DNA of 64,000 bases from Liopterus haemorrhoidalis (GCA_963971575.1 OZ020616.1:40142250-40206249); one strand, 5' to 3'; counted from the first letter of the stretch, positions 12,580-24,492 are shown. The notes: generated by a model from the letters alone, not told the origin. Program-made: numbers and translations.

Positions 12580-13287
12580 TAATTCAAATGATTCATCTTA
12601 CTTGACAAATCTTTATATGGTTGAAGTAAGGGTATCTCGCAGTTTTAACACAACATTGACAGCTTACATATCGCATTAAAATGATAAATTTGAAGTCAGT
12701 GAAACGGACGTATTGGAAGTGAGTAATTGGAGAGTTCAAGTAGAGGAAAAATGCTACAGAGAGTGCTGAAAAATATGTACTTTGTATGGTGAGCACCATA
12801 ACTGATCGAACAGTTCGATAAATTTGATTTGCAAATTTTTGAAGGTGAATCGTGACTAGTACGCTCGACTTTGATGATGTAGCTTTAAAATCATTGATGG
12901 AATGTAATATAGTCTAAAGTATTGAAAAACTGCCAAAGTGAACACTTACCTCTATGAAAGTTAGATCGCAAAGAGCCGTCAAAAATTGTTCTATATTTGC
13001 ATAATAACATGATACCTCAAACAGAAAGAGGAACAAGGCAAAAAAGAGGGCTGGAGCTTTGCTGAAAGCAAAGGCGCAGGTCTTTTGAGGCGCAAAATAC
13101 GTTGAGTGGCTGTTGGGTGTTGGTTGGGTGCAGTATTGAATCCAAACATTTTTCTCGGGGGGGGGACTACATGAACCGGGTGTAAAATTAGTATAATGAA
13201 TACAGATGTCTTTCTTCCGGGTGGGGGTTACATGAACAAGAATTGGGGCACGAGGAAGGATTTTTTAGAGTTTAAAGTATAAAATAA
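12580..13287. other. Intron with a degenerate direct repeat
   Basis: Mostly unremarkable intron. At about 13138-13260 two G-rich copies of a roughly 70-bp unit (key words TTTTTCTCGGGGGGGG...ACATGAAC and TTTCTTCCGGGTGGGGG...ACATGAAC) follow each other. No gene was recognised. Confidence 0.45.
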
Positions 13288-13289
13288 TA

Positions 13290-13485
13290 CCATGAGTTCA
13301 AAAAGTAATTACATAAGGGTTGGCTATAGAAAAATAAAATATTGTCTACTGCAATCTTTATATAACAATATAAACTTATGACATAAAACAACAGTGATGA
13401 CAGTTAATTAATTCTAAAGCTTGCAGTAGACCTTATTTCATTTTTCCATAGCCAACCCTTATGTAATTACTTTTTGAACTCTTGG
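13290..13485. repeat. Tc1/mariner-type MITE
   Basis: The 196-bp element has terminal inverted repeats of about 45 bp that read CCATGAGTTCAAAAAGTAAT from the left and CCAAGAGTTCAAAAAGTAAT from the right. The arms continue through a shared GGGTTGGCTAT word and GTCTACTGCAA. It is bordered by TA on each side (13288-13289 and 13486-13487). It is non-coding. The ends suggest mobilisation by a Tc1/mariner transposase. Confidence 0.88.
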
Positions 13486-13714
13486 TACAATACGTTGCAC
13501 AATATACTGAAATTTGTTAAAATGAATATAATTATAAACTTGTAACATAGGTATGTGTTATCTCTCAATCACAAACTATTAGACTCATAAAATTTGCCAA
13601 ACTGTTAGACAAACTTAAGTATCTAACTATTATATCTTATATAACGAAAAAGCAATAAATTACAAAATCACATTTAAGGTATACATATACATATGTACAT
13701 AGTAAATAAATCAT

Positions 13715-14029
13715 TTAAATTAATCTCAGTCGTGTTTGCTTTTTCTTAGCATACGTGCCTATAATAATGTCTATTAAATTATCGGGTAACTCATCTGTCC
13801 CTTCAATTAAAATTTTCAAAAGATTTTGAGTTTCTTGTTCCAGTCTATTCCTTAATTTGGTCAAAAAAGCGTTTAAAAAGAACTCAAAAGATCTGTTGAA
13901 GCGCTTTTTTATAAGTGCGCAAGTGCTAGGTGATTCCGTTCCTATTCTGACTTCTATAGAAACAAACCTTATGAATAGACCTAATATTTGAAGTATCTTT
14001 GTAATATTTTCCCCTGCTGCACCGGTCAA
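13715..14029 (-). other. Unrecognised 104-codon open frame
   Basis: A minus-strand frame reads from a non-ATG start through RFVSIEVRIGTESPSTCAL and FLTKLRNRLEQETQNLL to KKKQTRLRLI. Composition is more protein-like (mixed charges, helical spacing) than neighbouring AT-rich frames, and a ggtgcag acceptor-like site lies near its 5' end. I recognise no family. It could be the C-terminal part of a decayed mobile-element protein or a chance frame. Not counted as a gene. Confidence 0.2.
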
Positions 14030-14039
14030 CTTTCGCTAC

Positions 14040-16040
14040 TAATATTTTAGTATTCGATAACTTCGACTGTAGTAATATAATAATGATCAGCACTAAAGGC
14101 TAAATTGTCCCATAGCTTGTTTGACGCTTTTTCGCAATTGATCCATTTATTTTACTTCCAGTGCCTACAGGTCTTTGTAAATGGTCTGTAATTGCCCAAC
14201 TTTTGGACGATCACTTCTTTATTATTTATTCTTTAGTACTAATTTCGGAACTCTGTCTTCCAGAAGACGAAATACATGATTCAATAATCTAATTCTGTTT
14301 GCCTTGTGGGACTGGTAATTTAAGAAATAAAATTTCATTATTATTAAAAATATAATTATTCAATTAGTTAAAAATATTCAAATTATTTAAATATAAAAAC
14401 TAATCTATTTTAAGATAAACATCCTTAAAGATTTGCTGAGTTATCAGTAGTTTTTTAGTTAAATGTTGAAAGACAAGGATACAAATTTACGATCGTATAT
14501 TATATGATTTGTTTAAAATATTCTCAGCGTTATCTTAAGTACATGGTCGAATGTTACACAGATGTTGATATGCGACCATACATTTTCAGTGATATGGACT
14601 TCGTAGGTAATTAAAGTCAAAATTAATTAGTTTATGAATTATTGGGGGTTGAAATATGAGTTTTTAAGATAAGTTAAAAGGTTTTTGTTGTTAATTGGCG
14701 AGCTGTTTATAATTATTAGTTTTAGAAAAAGGGCTGGGAAAATCTTGTGAGATACAAGGGAGTCGTGAGTAAACCATAACCGGAGTCGGACGAACCTCCC
14801 AACCATTTTTGGTTGAGAAAACCCGGTAGCGTGTAGTGAACCAGAAGTAGTTTGGAAGTGTGAGGACAGTTTTAATGAACTGAACGAACCTCAATAACGG
14901 GTTAAACACTGTGAGTGTTGTGAGGTGTTTAACGGCTTGTGAGGTGAAACGGTGATTGTGAGGTTTTGTGTTGAGTGTCTCTCATGGGATTGCGTAGCAA
15001 TCTTGTAATTGTAAGTTCTAGTGTAATTCTTAACTTAAGTATTAACTAAACATTAAACGTAGATTAAGTAAAATGCAGACTTTATTTCAAACACCCTTAT
15101 TTTTGTCATAAAAAATCTAAGCAACCGACTGGCGGACCTTTAGGCTTTTAGACTTGATTCCGCTCGCAAGTCTTGGAACCCATTATGTGGAAGGCCTTTC
15201 AAAGTAAGTACCATGAAGTACAATGAAATACTTAAATTCATTCAGCCAACCGTGACGTTTCGATCGATCCTAGAAATGCCCCCACAGCCTCAATTACTCC
15301 AAATATATTTAGTTCATCATTATGTTCCATATTAGTGTGTTGTATATTAATACTTGAACAAAATTTGGAAACTGTAATATTTATTTTCTTTTAAACTGTT
15401 AAGGTTTTCTTTTATCCTATTGACCTTTGTAATAATATCCTTCTTTATTAGATTTTTGTCTCATCTTTAAACAAATACATGAAGAAACCGCTTAAAGAGA
15501 ATTTCCGCCATAAGATTAAAACAAATACCATAACTTTTCATAACTGTTGTTAATGAAAAGCAAATTTCCAGAAGGAAACATATTACAGATTTCTTAGAAA
15601 TTTGTATTCAGGAAAATGATTTAAATTGATTAACATGTTAAAATATTTACCAAGAAAGGAGTTAAACTTCAAAACACATCAGCTTGGAGGCAAAATACAA
15701 AATAACAAAAATAAAAGACGTTATGAATATGTGAATTAATTTTGATTTCCCCCGGAGATCTAAAGCTTAGTTTTCCATGAGTTGAATGAATAAATTTCAA
15801 TTCAATAAAATTAGTTCCAGGATTCATACTGTGTGCCTTATTAAAGTGCAAGTATACATGCTTGAAACATACTTAGAAAATAATAATTTCATGTATTTGT
15901 ATAGCTTTATATGCTGCAGAAACGAATTTAGTAGTCGATGATAAGAAAAATATACTATTTTATGGAAAGGGCATTGAAAAAAATTTGAGACATAAAATCT
16001 TTATTATTCTAAATGAAAGCAGAAATAATTATGCTACATA
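14040..16040. other. Intronic stretch, possible LTR-like remnant
   Basis: No gene was recognised. At about 14640-15200 the sequence is less AT-rich, with repeated TGTGAGGTG words, and at 15173-15195 it has a TTGGAACCCATTATGTGG string that vaguely resembles a retroelement primer-binding site. No second LTR or gag/pol frame is visible, so no element is claimed. Confidence 0.25.
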
Positions 16041-16045
16041 AACTT

Positions 16046-17290
16046 TTAAGCAAATAAACGATGTGAAATCATATAGACCTATCTCTCAACTTCCTATTAT
16101 CTCAAAACTGTTTGAAAAATGTCTCTTGAAAAGATTAAGGTCATTAATAGAATAGAAGAGATTAATCCTAGATTTTCAATTTGGTTTTCATCAGAAACTC
16201 TCTAACATCAATCAGGTACAACGAATTACCGATGACATTGAAAGAGCTCTAGAAAAAAAGCAATTCTATTCAGTTGTCTTTCTTGATGCCCAGGCTTGTG
16301 AGAAAGTATGACATGGAGGTTTAGTCCAGAAACTAAATAAATTGTTACCGAAACAATATGTAGAAATCTTATCACCACATATTTCAGACAGACTACTTTG
16401 CATCAAACAGGAAGATGAATATTCTGACCTCAAAGAAATAAGCTGGAGATCTACAGGGAAGTGTCCTGGCACCAATACTTTACCTTCTTGGTATAACTGA
16501 CTACTGCAACATTTGCGGATAACACGGGCTTGCTTGCTATTGACCAAAATTTAGAATCCTCCACTGCTAAGTTGCAGAATACTACAAATAGAATTTTGAA
16601 GTAGTTTTGGAGTATAAAATGGAAAATTAGATTTAACGAAGTGAAATCTATACATGTCAGCCTCACCAATAAAATGTTGATAGTTCCTCCAACACTCAAC
16701 ATTAATGGTATCATCCTCATGAGAACAATGCTAAGTACTTTGGCATACGATAAGTTAAGATGAAGAAAAACCGCTCTGAACTCGGTCTGAAACAATATTA
16801 CTGGCTTCTTGGAAACAAAGTTGTCACTATATAATGATATCCTTATTTATAATCAGATTCTAAATCCTGTTTGGATATATGGAATACAACTCTGGGGTAG
16901 TGCCAAGGAATCAAATATAAAATTAATTTAGCTGTTCCAAAAAAAAAAAAAAAATGCTTTGTAACATGGCGAACGCTCCGTGGTACGTTCGCAACAGTGA
17001 TCTTCATCGTGATTTTCGATGGTACGAAAAAAAATCAAGAGGTTTGCTGGTAAGAATGACAGCCTAGACTTTATCAGCATATAAATGTAGAGGCTCTTCA
17101 GCTACTGGAAAACCAAAATCTGATCCAAAGACTGATGAGATCAAAATCATTCGAACTTGTGTAGTGTTGTGACAAAAGCAGAGCATTGTGCGTGAGGTGT
17201 TGTGTATAGTGCCCTAAGGTTAGTGACACAAACTGAAGGACTTCATTGGAAGGACTCTATACTTAAATATTTAATTTAAAATTTATTAAA
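16046..17290 (+). pseudogene. Jockey-like non-LTR retrotransposon ORF2 (reverse transcriptase) remnant
   Basis: From about 16050 the plus strand reads VKSYRPISQLPIISKLFEK and LKRLRSLIE, then a stop, then FQFGFHQKLSNINQVQRI and VVFLDAQACEKV. These are the finger and first palm motifs of Jockey-clade reverse transcriptases (family form near VFLDVAQAFDKVW). The second catalytic box near 16512 reads TFADNTGLL: the second Asp of the usual xADD is Asn. Farther on, NPVWIYGIQLWGSAKES and NAPWYVRNSDLHRD are C-terminal Jockey signatures. Several stops and frame changes and an A-run at 16941 mark it as dead. The endonuclease part is missing, so it is 5'-truncated. It abuts another retroelement fragment in opposite orientation. 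Confidence 0.88.
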
Positions 17291-17296
17291 CCTAAA

Positions 17297-17675
17297 TTAA
17301 TGGTTAGTCATATTGACCAGTTTTAATATTCGTAATACCTCTGGTGTTAAGGAAAAATAAAATTCTAATAAATGCTCTTTGGTTGTTTTAATTCTGTATC
17401 TAATTTCCTGACAGTGATCCCATTTGTCGTCAATCGTGCATCCGAGATATTTATATTTACTGACACGTTCGTTGGAGATGTTATTAATTATAATTTGCCC
17501 AGGTGTTATTGACTGTTTACTTCTAACCATGTATTTAATTTTTCTTGCTCGGTAACAGATTATATTTTTCATTAGCTGTTGTTACATCGTCGATTAATGT
17601 CCTCCTAATAAAGAGCTTGTACGTTATTTGCAAAGATAACAGTATCGTCAGAATGCTTAATACTAGGTTGTGTAA
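17297..17675 (-). pseudogene. Non-LTR reverse transcriptase fragment
   Basis: On the minus strand a catalytic-box-like string HSDDTVIFANNVQAL lies near 17665-17620. After stops, 17572-17297 reads RKIKYMVRSKQSITPGQII, then VSKYKYLGCTIDDKWDHCQEI and RYRIKTTKEH. The KTKYM...KYKYLGC order is the thumb region of insect endonuclease-reverse transcriptases often annotated as craniofacial-development-protein-like. The clade is not resolved. It is truncated at both ends and faces the Jockey-like remnant, which suggests insertion of one into the other or independent neighbouring insertions. Confidence 0.75.
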
Positions 17676-17901
17676 TTTCGAATTCGTGCGATGTTTCGTA
17701 TCTCACTGATGGCGAGTTTATAAAAAGTCACAAATGCTTTTTTCCATCGTAGTTTGTTTGAAAAAACATAGATGTTATAACATTCGGTACGCATTAATTT
17801 TCAGAGCTGTAAAAGCTTTCGTTAAACGTTAAAACTATCTACTATTTTTATACACAATGCACAATCTATAGTGGAGTAATTTAAGAGCTGTGAATGCAGC
17901 T

Positions 17902-18420
17902 TTAAGCCGCATTCAGACCTCTTTCAATTAACGAGTTATAGACTCTGCGTTGTGTCGCTCTGAGTTATGCTTTAATGCATTCTTTTCACGTTCTATGTAC
18001 CGTTCACATCTGTTATAAATTAGTACGTTACGAATAGCCCTCCATCTGTGAATTTTGAAACCAACTATTTAACTTCGTAAAATATTTTTTTTTCGTATTA
18101 TATTTTATGTATTATCCTTCTTATAATTCTGTTGTCTTAAATTTTAACTACCTAATTACCTAAACTGATCATATTTACTGTCCGTCTTTGTATTTTTAAG
18201 CAAGACTTGTTAATGATGGCAATGTGTTTATATGTCTGTCTCATTAAAACATCTCACTAGCTTATGTATTATTATGCACAATCCACAACAAACAGCGTAT
18301 TAAATTTGGAGGTCTGAACGGTTTCACGTCTTATCATATGACAAACTTGCTGGTGACAGTGAACAGTCCATAAGCTACAGTGCATAAGCTATTGATTTAA
18401 GAGCTATGAATGCGACTTAA
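17902..18420. repeat. Non-autonomous TIR repeat, family F copy 1
   Basis: The left end TTAAGCCGCATTCAGA and the right end (inverted) TTTAAGTCGCATTCATAGC bracket about 520 bp. Interior blocks (TGATCATATTTACTGT, CGTCTTTGTA, TGTGTTTATATG, CATTAAAAC, CATATGACAAACTTG) recur in the same order in 61519-61994. A further end of the same family (GAGCTGTGAATGCAGC) lies directly to the left at about 17870-17904, so two copies may be abutting. No coding capacity. Confidence 0.7.
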
Positions 18421-18952
18421 AAATTCTTAATACTATGTGTTAAATACTGATTTTTTGTAAATTGCATTTATTGTACGGAACTTCTAAATGGTTGTTAAGG
18501 CTTGTTCCTGTGGTAACAGCTTCTTTTGCTATCTTGCACGATACATGTATTATAAACCTACTGAATTGCAATTTACTGCCAGTTGTTGTATGTTAGCAAA
18601 ATTTTGTGACATTTACGTAAAATGGTACACAATGGTTTCTCTGGGAATGTGAACAAGGTAAGATGTTATTTGTTTTAAAAATTGTAATCGTTTGTGTGAT
18701 TGTTTTTTACGGTTTTATTATATTGAATGCACTTGCGACTAATATAATTATTATACAAGTCGAGAAGTTGTTTTGTATCTATGGTATAACAATTTTTATT
18801 ATACGTATCTTAGGGTTTACATTGCCATTTGTTGAGTTCAAGTTTACATACATATATATTTGTTTTTACTTTTGTGATATATGAAATAATAAACAATCTT
18901 ATTAAAAAAAAAAAATCCAATTGAGTGCCAATTTTATTGATAAAAGGTTAAA

Positions 18953-19485
18953 ATGTTTCTTCCCCCCGAAAATCAACTCGTAGCGGATATTAGGTCATCG
19001 TCAAGTGACTATGATTTCAATTATCTCACTGATAACGATGACAACGAGCCTGATTTTGACCCAAAAACCTAGAAAACGGCAACCTGGAATACTGCTACCT
19101 TTTCAAACAATTTCCAGTAGCGATGGCAGTAGTGATTGGGATTTAGAGGACGATAAACCCTTACAAAATTTTGTGAAATCAAAGAAAAATAAGAAACAAG
19201 TCAGTAACTACATCTGGACAAATCCAATTTTCAACATTATAATAATGCTGTAGAACCCATTTTTACACAACCTGATGATATATTATCTCATTTACAATAT
19301 TTTTAAGTTATCAGAACTCACGGTTTGATAATATTGGACATTTTCCGCAGATAATAACAAAAGGTCGATGTAAATATTGCACTAATAGACAAACAACAAT
19401 AATTTGTGAAAAGTGCAATATGCGACTATGTATAATTTCTGGATCAAAATCGGAAAACTGCTTTAACCTGTATCATACAAAATGA
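18953..19485 (+). pseudogene. piggyBac transposase relic, N-terminus fused to C-terminal Cys domain
   Basis: An ATG at 18953 opens MFLPPENQLVADIRSSSSDY and an acidic stretch (TDNDDNEPDFDP). A stop/frameshift follows, and the next frame continues RKRQPGILLPFQTISSSDGS and DWDLEDDKPLQNF, the usual acidic N-terminus of piggyBac transposases. At about 19330 it jumps to IITKGRCKYCTNRQT, TIICEKCNMRLC and ENCFNLYHTK, the C-terminal Cys-rich domain. The catalytic core of some 400 residues is absent, so this is an internal-deletion derivative. A region near 18600-18665 with a gaacaag/gtaaga donor-like junction could be its 5' untranslated exon. TTAA-flanked ends were not identified with certainty. Confidence 0.85.
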
Positions 19486-19489
19486 AAAT

Positions 19490-20981
19490 TTCAAATTATT
19501 CATTGTATTAGATTATCAAAGTATTATAAATTATTTTGGTTTGAAGGTGCAATGTATATTATGAGATACATTTTATAACTTTGTTTATAATTATTTAAAA
19601 AATTTCGATAAAATATATTTATGTTTATTTAACTCAAATTAACTCTAAAAAAGCGATTTTGCACTTTTTTCATATACCTTTGTTCAGTGCCCTATTAAGA
19701 GTTGATAACATGCCACATTGATTTATGTTTCTTATTAATTCGATTAAATAAATTCTTTTTCAAAATTATATCAATTTTAATTTTATCCAATTAAATTATG
19801 CATCAACTTAATTTTATTGAGCAATTCCTCATTAATTATATTACCATCAGCTATATCTGTAAATACCTTTTTCAATCTCAAGATTTATTCGAATATAGAA
19901 TGTAAGTTGATATAAGTTATTTTCAAATATATTGTTAGTTATAATACTGTTTATATGATTCAAAATTACATCATAGTCTGGTAATTATATATTGTGGAGG
20001 CTTGAAAACATTTTTTATAATTTTTCTCTTTTGTTTGTTATTTCGTTTATTGTGTGAGACATGTAGTGGTAGCAACTTTCATTTACATCAGAAGGTAATT
20101 TAATTAACAGGCTAATTCAATAACAGAGCAGAGCGTGCGAATTGTCCCTCGCTTTTCTTTGCCCCGAGAACCCGAAGTACTTAGTTTTGTTTCCCAATTA
20201 ACGACTACAAATACTGTGTTAATCTTATGCTACTTCCACGTTTCCAAAACGTTATATTAAGATTATTTAATCAATATTCTTTAAAGGAAATAATTTTGTG
20301 TTAAACTTCTTCAACAGAAACAAAATTCTCTTATGACGGTTCGAAAACGTTTTCACTTCATGAGCGCTGGAATACTACGTAAAAGTGAAGTAGAAAAAGA
20401 ATAAAAAAAATAAATAAATAAATAAATAATAATAATAGCAGAGTTGAATGTTGGGGATACATTTTTTTCAGCTTTTATCTCGTTTATTTTTCTGCCATTT
20501 ATTTATCTTGTCTATTCTAGTAGTTTCTTTTATTCTATCATTTTATTTATTATAGGATCTATCTATGTCTCAACGTAGTAATCAGTTCTATCTCTTACTT
20601 ATTCTATTCTTATTATTCTCTAGTGATTTTTTTTTAACTTAAATACATTTATTTGAAAGCGTATTGTGAAAAGTGTTTATCCTTCAATAAAAATAAAAAC
20701 TACATCTTGATAAAGACAAATTGTTAGTGACCAGACCACAAAAAAGTAACATCAAAAACCTCTCAAAATAATCCAAACTTATTTCAGACTGAAACCAAGT
20801 GTTTCTAGATTTAATAATAGAGATATAGTAAATGTACGTATTTGATTACGTCCTTGGCAATGATAGTAGGGATAAAATACTCTAGAAAAGTGAATACGAA
20901 ACTGTGGTTCGCGAACTCTTGGGGTTCCGAATGATAATTTCAAGGGGACCGCGATATAAATTTAAAAAACAGGATTATTGT

Positions 20982-20986
<5 letters not shown>
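19490..20986. other. Intronic stretch without recognised genes
   Basis: The left part may be the 3' tail of the piggyBac relic. An AATA-type microsatellite lies at about 20400-20435. Near 20905 a TGTGGTTCGCGAACTCTTGG string resembles a hAT end, but no partner was found. Confidence 0.4.

Positions 20987-21036
<50 letters not shown>
20987..21036. repeat. (TA)n microsatellite
   Basis: About 25 uninterrupted TA units. Confidence 0.97.
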
Positions 21037-21038
<2 letters not shown>

Positions 21039-21317
21039 CCCTAATTCCTGTGTATCTTAACGTAACGCTAAGTTCCAGGGTGCTGGCGGGGCTTGAGGTG
21101 TGCGATCGGTCACGAATTGACAGGTGGGGAGCGACGTGCTTCGACAGCAGCTCGGTTACTGAGACCAGAGCTCTCAGTACCTTGGCTTAATCAAAGAAGG
21201 TTGTGTCTATTGACGTTACATTTAATAATTTTTGTTTACTGTTTTTATTTCGTGTGGTTCAAAGTACACACTTCCTTTTTTTTTTTTTAATTTATAAAAA
21301 TATTTAAATAACATAAA

Positions 21318-22459
21318 TTGAGAAAAATAGAAGATCCTATAGTGAAAATATTATGGGGAGAAGAGAAAATAGAAAAAGTAAAGGAATATAAATACCTAGG
21401 GTACCAATTTAGAAGCAACGGAGGAACAGACGCACATACGAGACTATTAAATAAGAAGGCCATGCTAGCGCTACCGCAAGTATGGAGTATTGGGGAACGG
21501 AAATTCAAAGGGGATTATAGAACTCGTATGCTCATGTACGAGGCGTTGCTAAAAAATATAATAATGTATGGAGCAGAAGTATGGGGAGGGGCGGAACGAG
21601 TACATATAGAAAAAGTACAAATAAAATACTTAAAATGGATGTTGCGAGTAGACACGAATACACCAACATACATTATACTGGAAGAGACGAAAATGAAGAA
21701 AATGAAAATAGAGGCAGTCAAAAAAGCCATAAAATATGAAGAGAATATAATTAAACACCCGGAATAAGAAATTCTTTATGAATGCTGGAGGGAAATGGAA
21801 AAACGGAATCAACAAGGAAAGCCACTATCAAGATGGGAAAAGGAAAGGAAGGAAATGTACGAATATTGTGGCTACTCAACAACAGCAGTAAGACTAAAAA
21901 GAATGAATGGAGAAGAATTGGGGCACGAAGTAACAGAGCGAATGACCGACATACAAAAAACGGAGCAAGATACAAAAATAAGAGAGTCAAGGTATAATAA
22001 CAAATATGAAAAGACCTGGACGGTGAGAAAACCACAGTATCTGACAGAAAAGGGCAGTAGAGAGAAGAAAAAAGTGATAGCGAGATTTAGATGTGGAAAT
22101 GAGGAGAGGGACAATAATTTTTGGATGAAAGAGGAAGAAAGAACATGTAGAATGTGCAGGGAAGGTAAGGAGACAATGGAACATTTGTTGGAAGAATGTG
22201 AAGAAATACGACACAGAACGGAAAAGAGAAAGGAAATGTTGGATGAAACAGGAAAGGGGTATGAATGGATGAAAGAAGTGAAAAACAGAAGGGAGGAAAT
22301 TAAGGAAAGGAGTCAACGAAGATATTAACTAGAGGAGAAGGAGAGTAGATTTTAAGCCGAAAGGCGAAAATTATAATTATTATTATTAGGTATAAGTTAA
22401 TTGTTGTAAGATAAAATGTAGTATATAATATTTAATAATAAAAATATCTATCTATCTAT
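21318..22459 (+). pseudogene. 3' part of a non-LTR retrotransposon (RT thumb and C-terminal zinc motif)
   Basis: One frame runs from about 21318 to 22328 with a single in-frame TAA (21765-21767, after KHPE) and then continues EILYECWREMEK. The N-terminal part has EKVKEYKYLGYQFRSNGG and MYGAEVWGG, typical of the thumb region after the polymerase palm in insect LINE-type ORFs. The C-terminal part has CRMCREGKETMEHLLEEC, a C-x2-C-x8-H-x4-C knuckle seen at the end of such ORFs. After the stop there is a short AT-rich tail ending in ATCT units (22445-22459), a plausible 3' terminus. The element is 5'-truncated; upstream of 21312 is a T-rich run. Several long minus-strand frames over this stretch are antisense shadows. 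Confidence 0.85.
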
Positions 22460-22735
22460 AGCGAAAATAAGGCGATTAAATAAGGAGAGGCAACAGAGAT
22501 GGAGAAATCGCCAGAAGAATGAAAATTCTGATATGGTACGACAGCAAAATAATGAGAGATATGTACGTCGCAAGATTTATTTGATTTGAAGAGACGGAAG
22601 CACGTCGTGCTTTTGATGCGCTTTCGCATGCACGCAGGCGAGAGCTTGAAACACCTGAAGAGATAGCAGCACGCTGTGCTGCTGATATGCTTTCGTATGC
22701 ACATAGGCGAGCGCTTGAAACAAGTTAGCATCCGG
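22460..22735 (+). pseudogene. Fragment of a mobile-element protein with 24-residue repeats (Helitron-like?)
   Basis: Directly after the LINE tail the plus strand reads AKIRRLNKERQQRWRNRQKN and VRQQNNERYVRRK, then, after one frameshift near 22590, TEARRAFDALSHARRRELE, TPEEIAARCAADMLS and YAHRRALETS before a stop. The last part is two copies of a 24-residue unit (A-R-R...A-x-S-x-A-R-R-R...E-T-P-E). Repeats of this kind occur in N-terminal regions of proteins of Helitron-type and other large arthropod mobile elements; I cannot choose between them. The fragment is broken by a frameshift and truncated by the LINE. Confidence 0.5.
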
Positions 22736-22740
22736 TCCGA

Positions 22741-22920
22741 TACTAATTTTTAAACGACACGTATTGAGCGGCTTTTTAGGATTTCCTAGGTTTAATCAGA
22801 AACAGCTATACCATTGATGTCCAGCATATGTCCCACGGGCTGTACCCGGCCCGATATTAATTTTTAAACGACACACATTATGCAGTTTTTAGGATTTCCT
22901 AGGTATAATCAAGAAACGTT
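22741..22920. repeat. Two direct copies of a ~75-bp unit about 113 bp apart
   Basis: CGGTCCGATACTAATTTTTA at about 22748 and CGGCCCGATATTAATTTTTA at about 22850 start two similar blocks. Both contain AACGACAC and end in TTTAGGATTTCCTAGGT followed by (T)AATCA-(A)GAAAC. A weaker third resemblance (TTTTCATAGGTATAATGAAG) lies near 23350. Origin unknown; possibly subterminal mobile-element sequence. Confidence 0.6.
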
Positions 22921-22929
22921 TTTGTTTTG

Positions 22930-24230
22930 TTAATATACGCAGAATCATGCAAATTTTAATAATTGATTCCTACTTATATTGATTTTTATTCGATATCAGT
23001 TTGCCAACGTTATTGGCAACGGGTCTGCAAGTAATATAGTAATTCCTCCATTATCACGAGTAAATGGTTCCACAAAAACAGCGCGTTAATGAAATCCGCG
23101 TAAAAGTAGCCATTGAAAGCTCTTTAAAATTATTTCAAGTTATATATTGTTCCCTGCAGTGGCGTATTCAGTGAAGGGCACTAGCGGCACGTACCCCCCC
23201 ACCCCCTTAAGGTCCAATGAAATGATAATTTAACAAATTTAAAATAATCGTACAGTAAAAAAACTGCATTTTTCAATATATAAGCTATATTTTCTTACGA
23301 TTGGTATTGAAATTTATAGAAAATGCATATCCCATGCTATTTTTAGGTTTTCATAGGTATAATGAAGAAATCTTTATTCCGTCACACGAGTCTGTCCGTC
23401 CCGTAGAAATTGTGGCCAAGCGGCTGGATTTAGAGAATTAAATACATGTACGAAAAATACTGAGACTTCAAAAATATATCCCGCGAAAAATATAAACAAA
23501 TATGTATTTACCGAAGAAAAAAAAAAGTTTGTAAAATTTGGAGGGATATCAAAGGAAAGTTTTTGTTACATGGATTATTTACAGATTATTAACAATCACA
23601 TTTTTTTATTAACAGGTAATGAATTGTTAATTTGACGGTGCAACGGGGCAATACCCTCCCAACTATTTACATTTGAAAAAGAAGAAAATCTTTAATAAAA
23701 AATAATAATAGTAACATGTATTATTTTCATTTTAAATTAATATTAAGTTATATTGAAATGATCGACTATTCGCATCGCGCCGCGTTTCGCTTCCTAAAAC
23801 AAATGTTTTTAGAATAGACATACGCCAGGCAGGGCAAATGAGCAAATGTCTCCTATCTTTGTACGAGTGTAGGTGCGGGATACAAGCGGGGACGATGACG
23901 AGCAATATTATGTAACCTGTAGCGGCCATTGCAAGTGTATCAAAACATATTTTGTCCGTAGTTTTTATCAGTCGGAGTGCTTTATTTTGACATTTGTTTG
24001 TAATTCTGTGTTATTAGAAGATTATGTATGTTCGATGTTTCAATAATTCCATTATTAAAATAGTATTTTATTAGTGTATTTGATAATAATTTACTCGCTA
24101 AGTTTTCTTAAGTTTATGTGATTGTGTTTAGGAAAGTGGCGAAATTTGAAAAAAAAAAGACAGACAGACACATGAGTGACGTTATAAGGGCTTTTTGGTG
24201 AACATACCTAAAGTCTATTTACCGTAACTA
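22930..24230. other. Intron with repeat-derived segments
   Basis: A CAGTGGCGTATTCAGTGAAG string at 23159 looks like a hAT left end; a possible partner ending GCGCCGCCACTG lies far away near 28159 and the flanks do not match. At 23380-23440 and 24160-24200 there are segments (TGTCCGTCCC...AAATTGTGGCC; GACAGACAGACACATGAGTG) that recur near 58080-58500 and define a dispersed repeat family. No gene. Confidence 0.45.
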
Positions 24231-24492
24231 TGAAATGACGTCACAGTTGAAAAACTCACCTTGTTGCCAATTCGTAAACTGTCAAAAAAAGTTAGGTTAT
24301 ATCGAACAACCAGGTTGACACCTAAATGTCAACCTGACAAATAACGATTGAACACTCCAATTTCAAACTGGCAACATTGAAAAAAAGTACCAAAATTAAA
24401 TAAATAAATGTACTAACTGAGTTATGGATTGATGTTGATTAAAACATATCATAACGTTGGTACTTAAAATAACCAAGTGTGACGTCATCTCA
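24231..24492. repeat. MITE with TGACGTCA in its ends
   Basis: The ends are TGAAATGACGTCACAGTTG and, inverted, TGAGATGACGTCACACTTG, with TA at both borders (24229-24230 and 24493-24494), which suggests a Tc1/mariner-type MITE of 262 bp. The palindrome TGACGTCA in each arm equals a CRE/ATF core; a regulatory role is not shown. Confidence 0.72.

Noticed and set aside
14640..15200. Possible LTR with primer-binding-site-like TTGGAACCCATTATGTGG
   Set aside because: No second LTR, no gag/pol frame and no clear TG...CA borders; kept only as a remark.
21515..22316. Several long minus-strand frames (61-109 codons), hydrophobic
   Set aside because: They are antisense to the LINE ORF; its purine-rich coding strand leaves the complement open.
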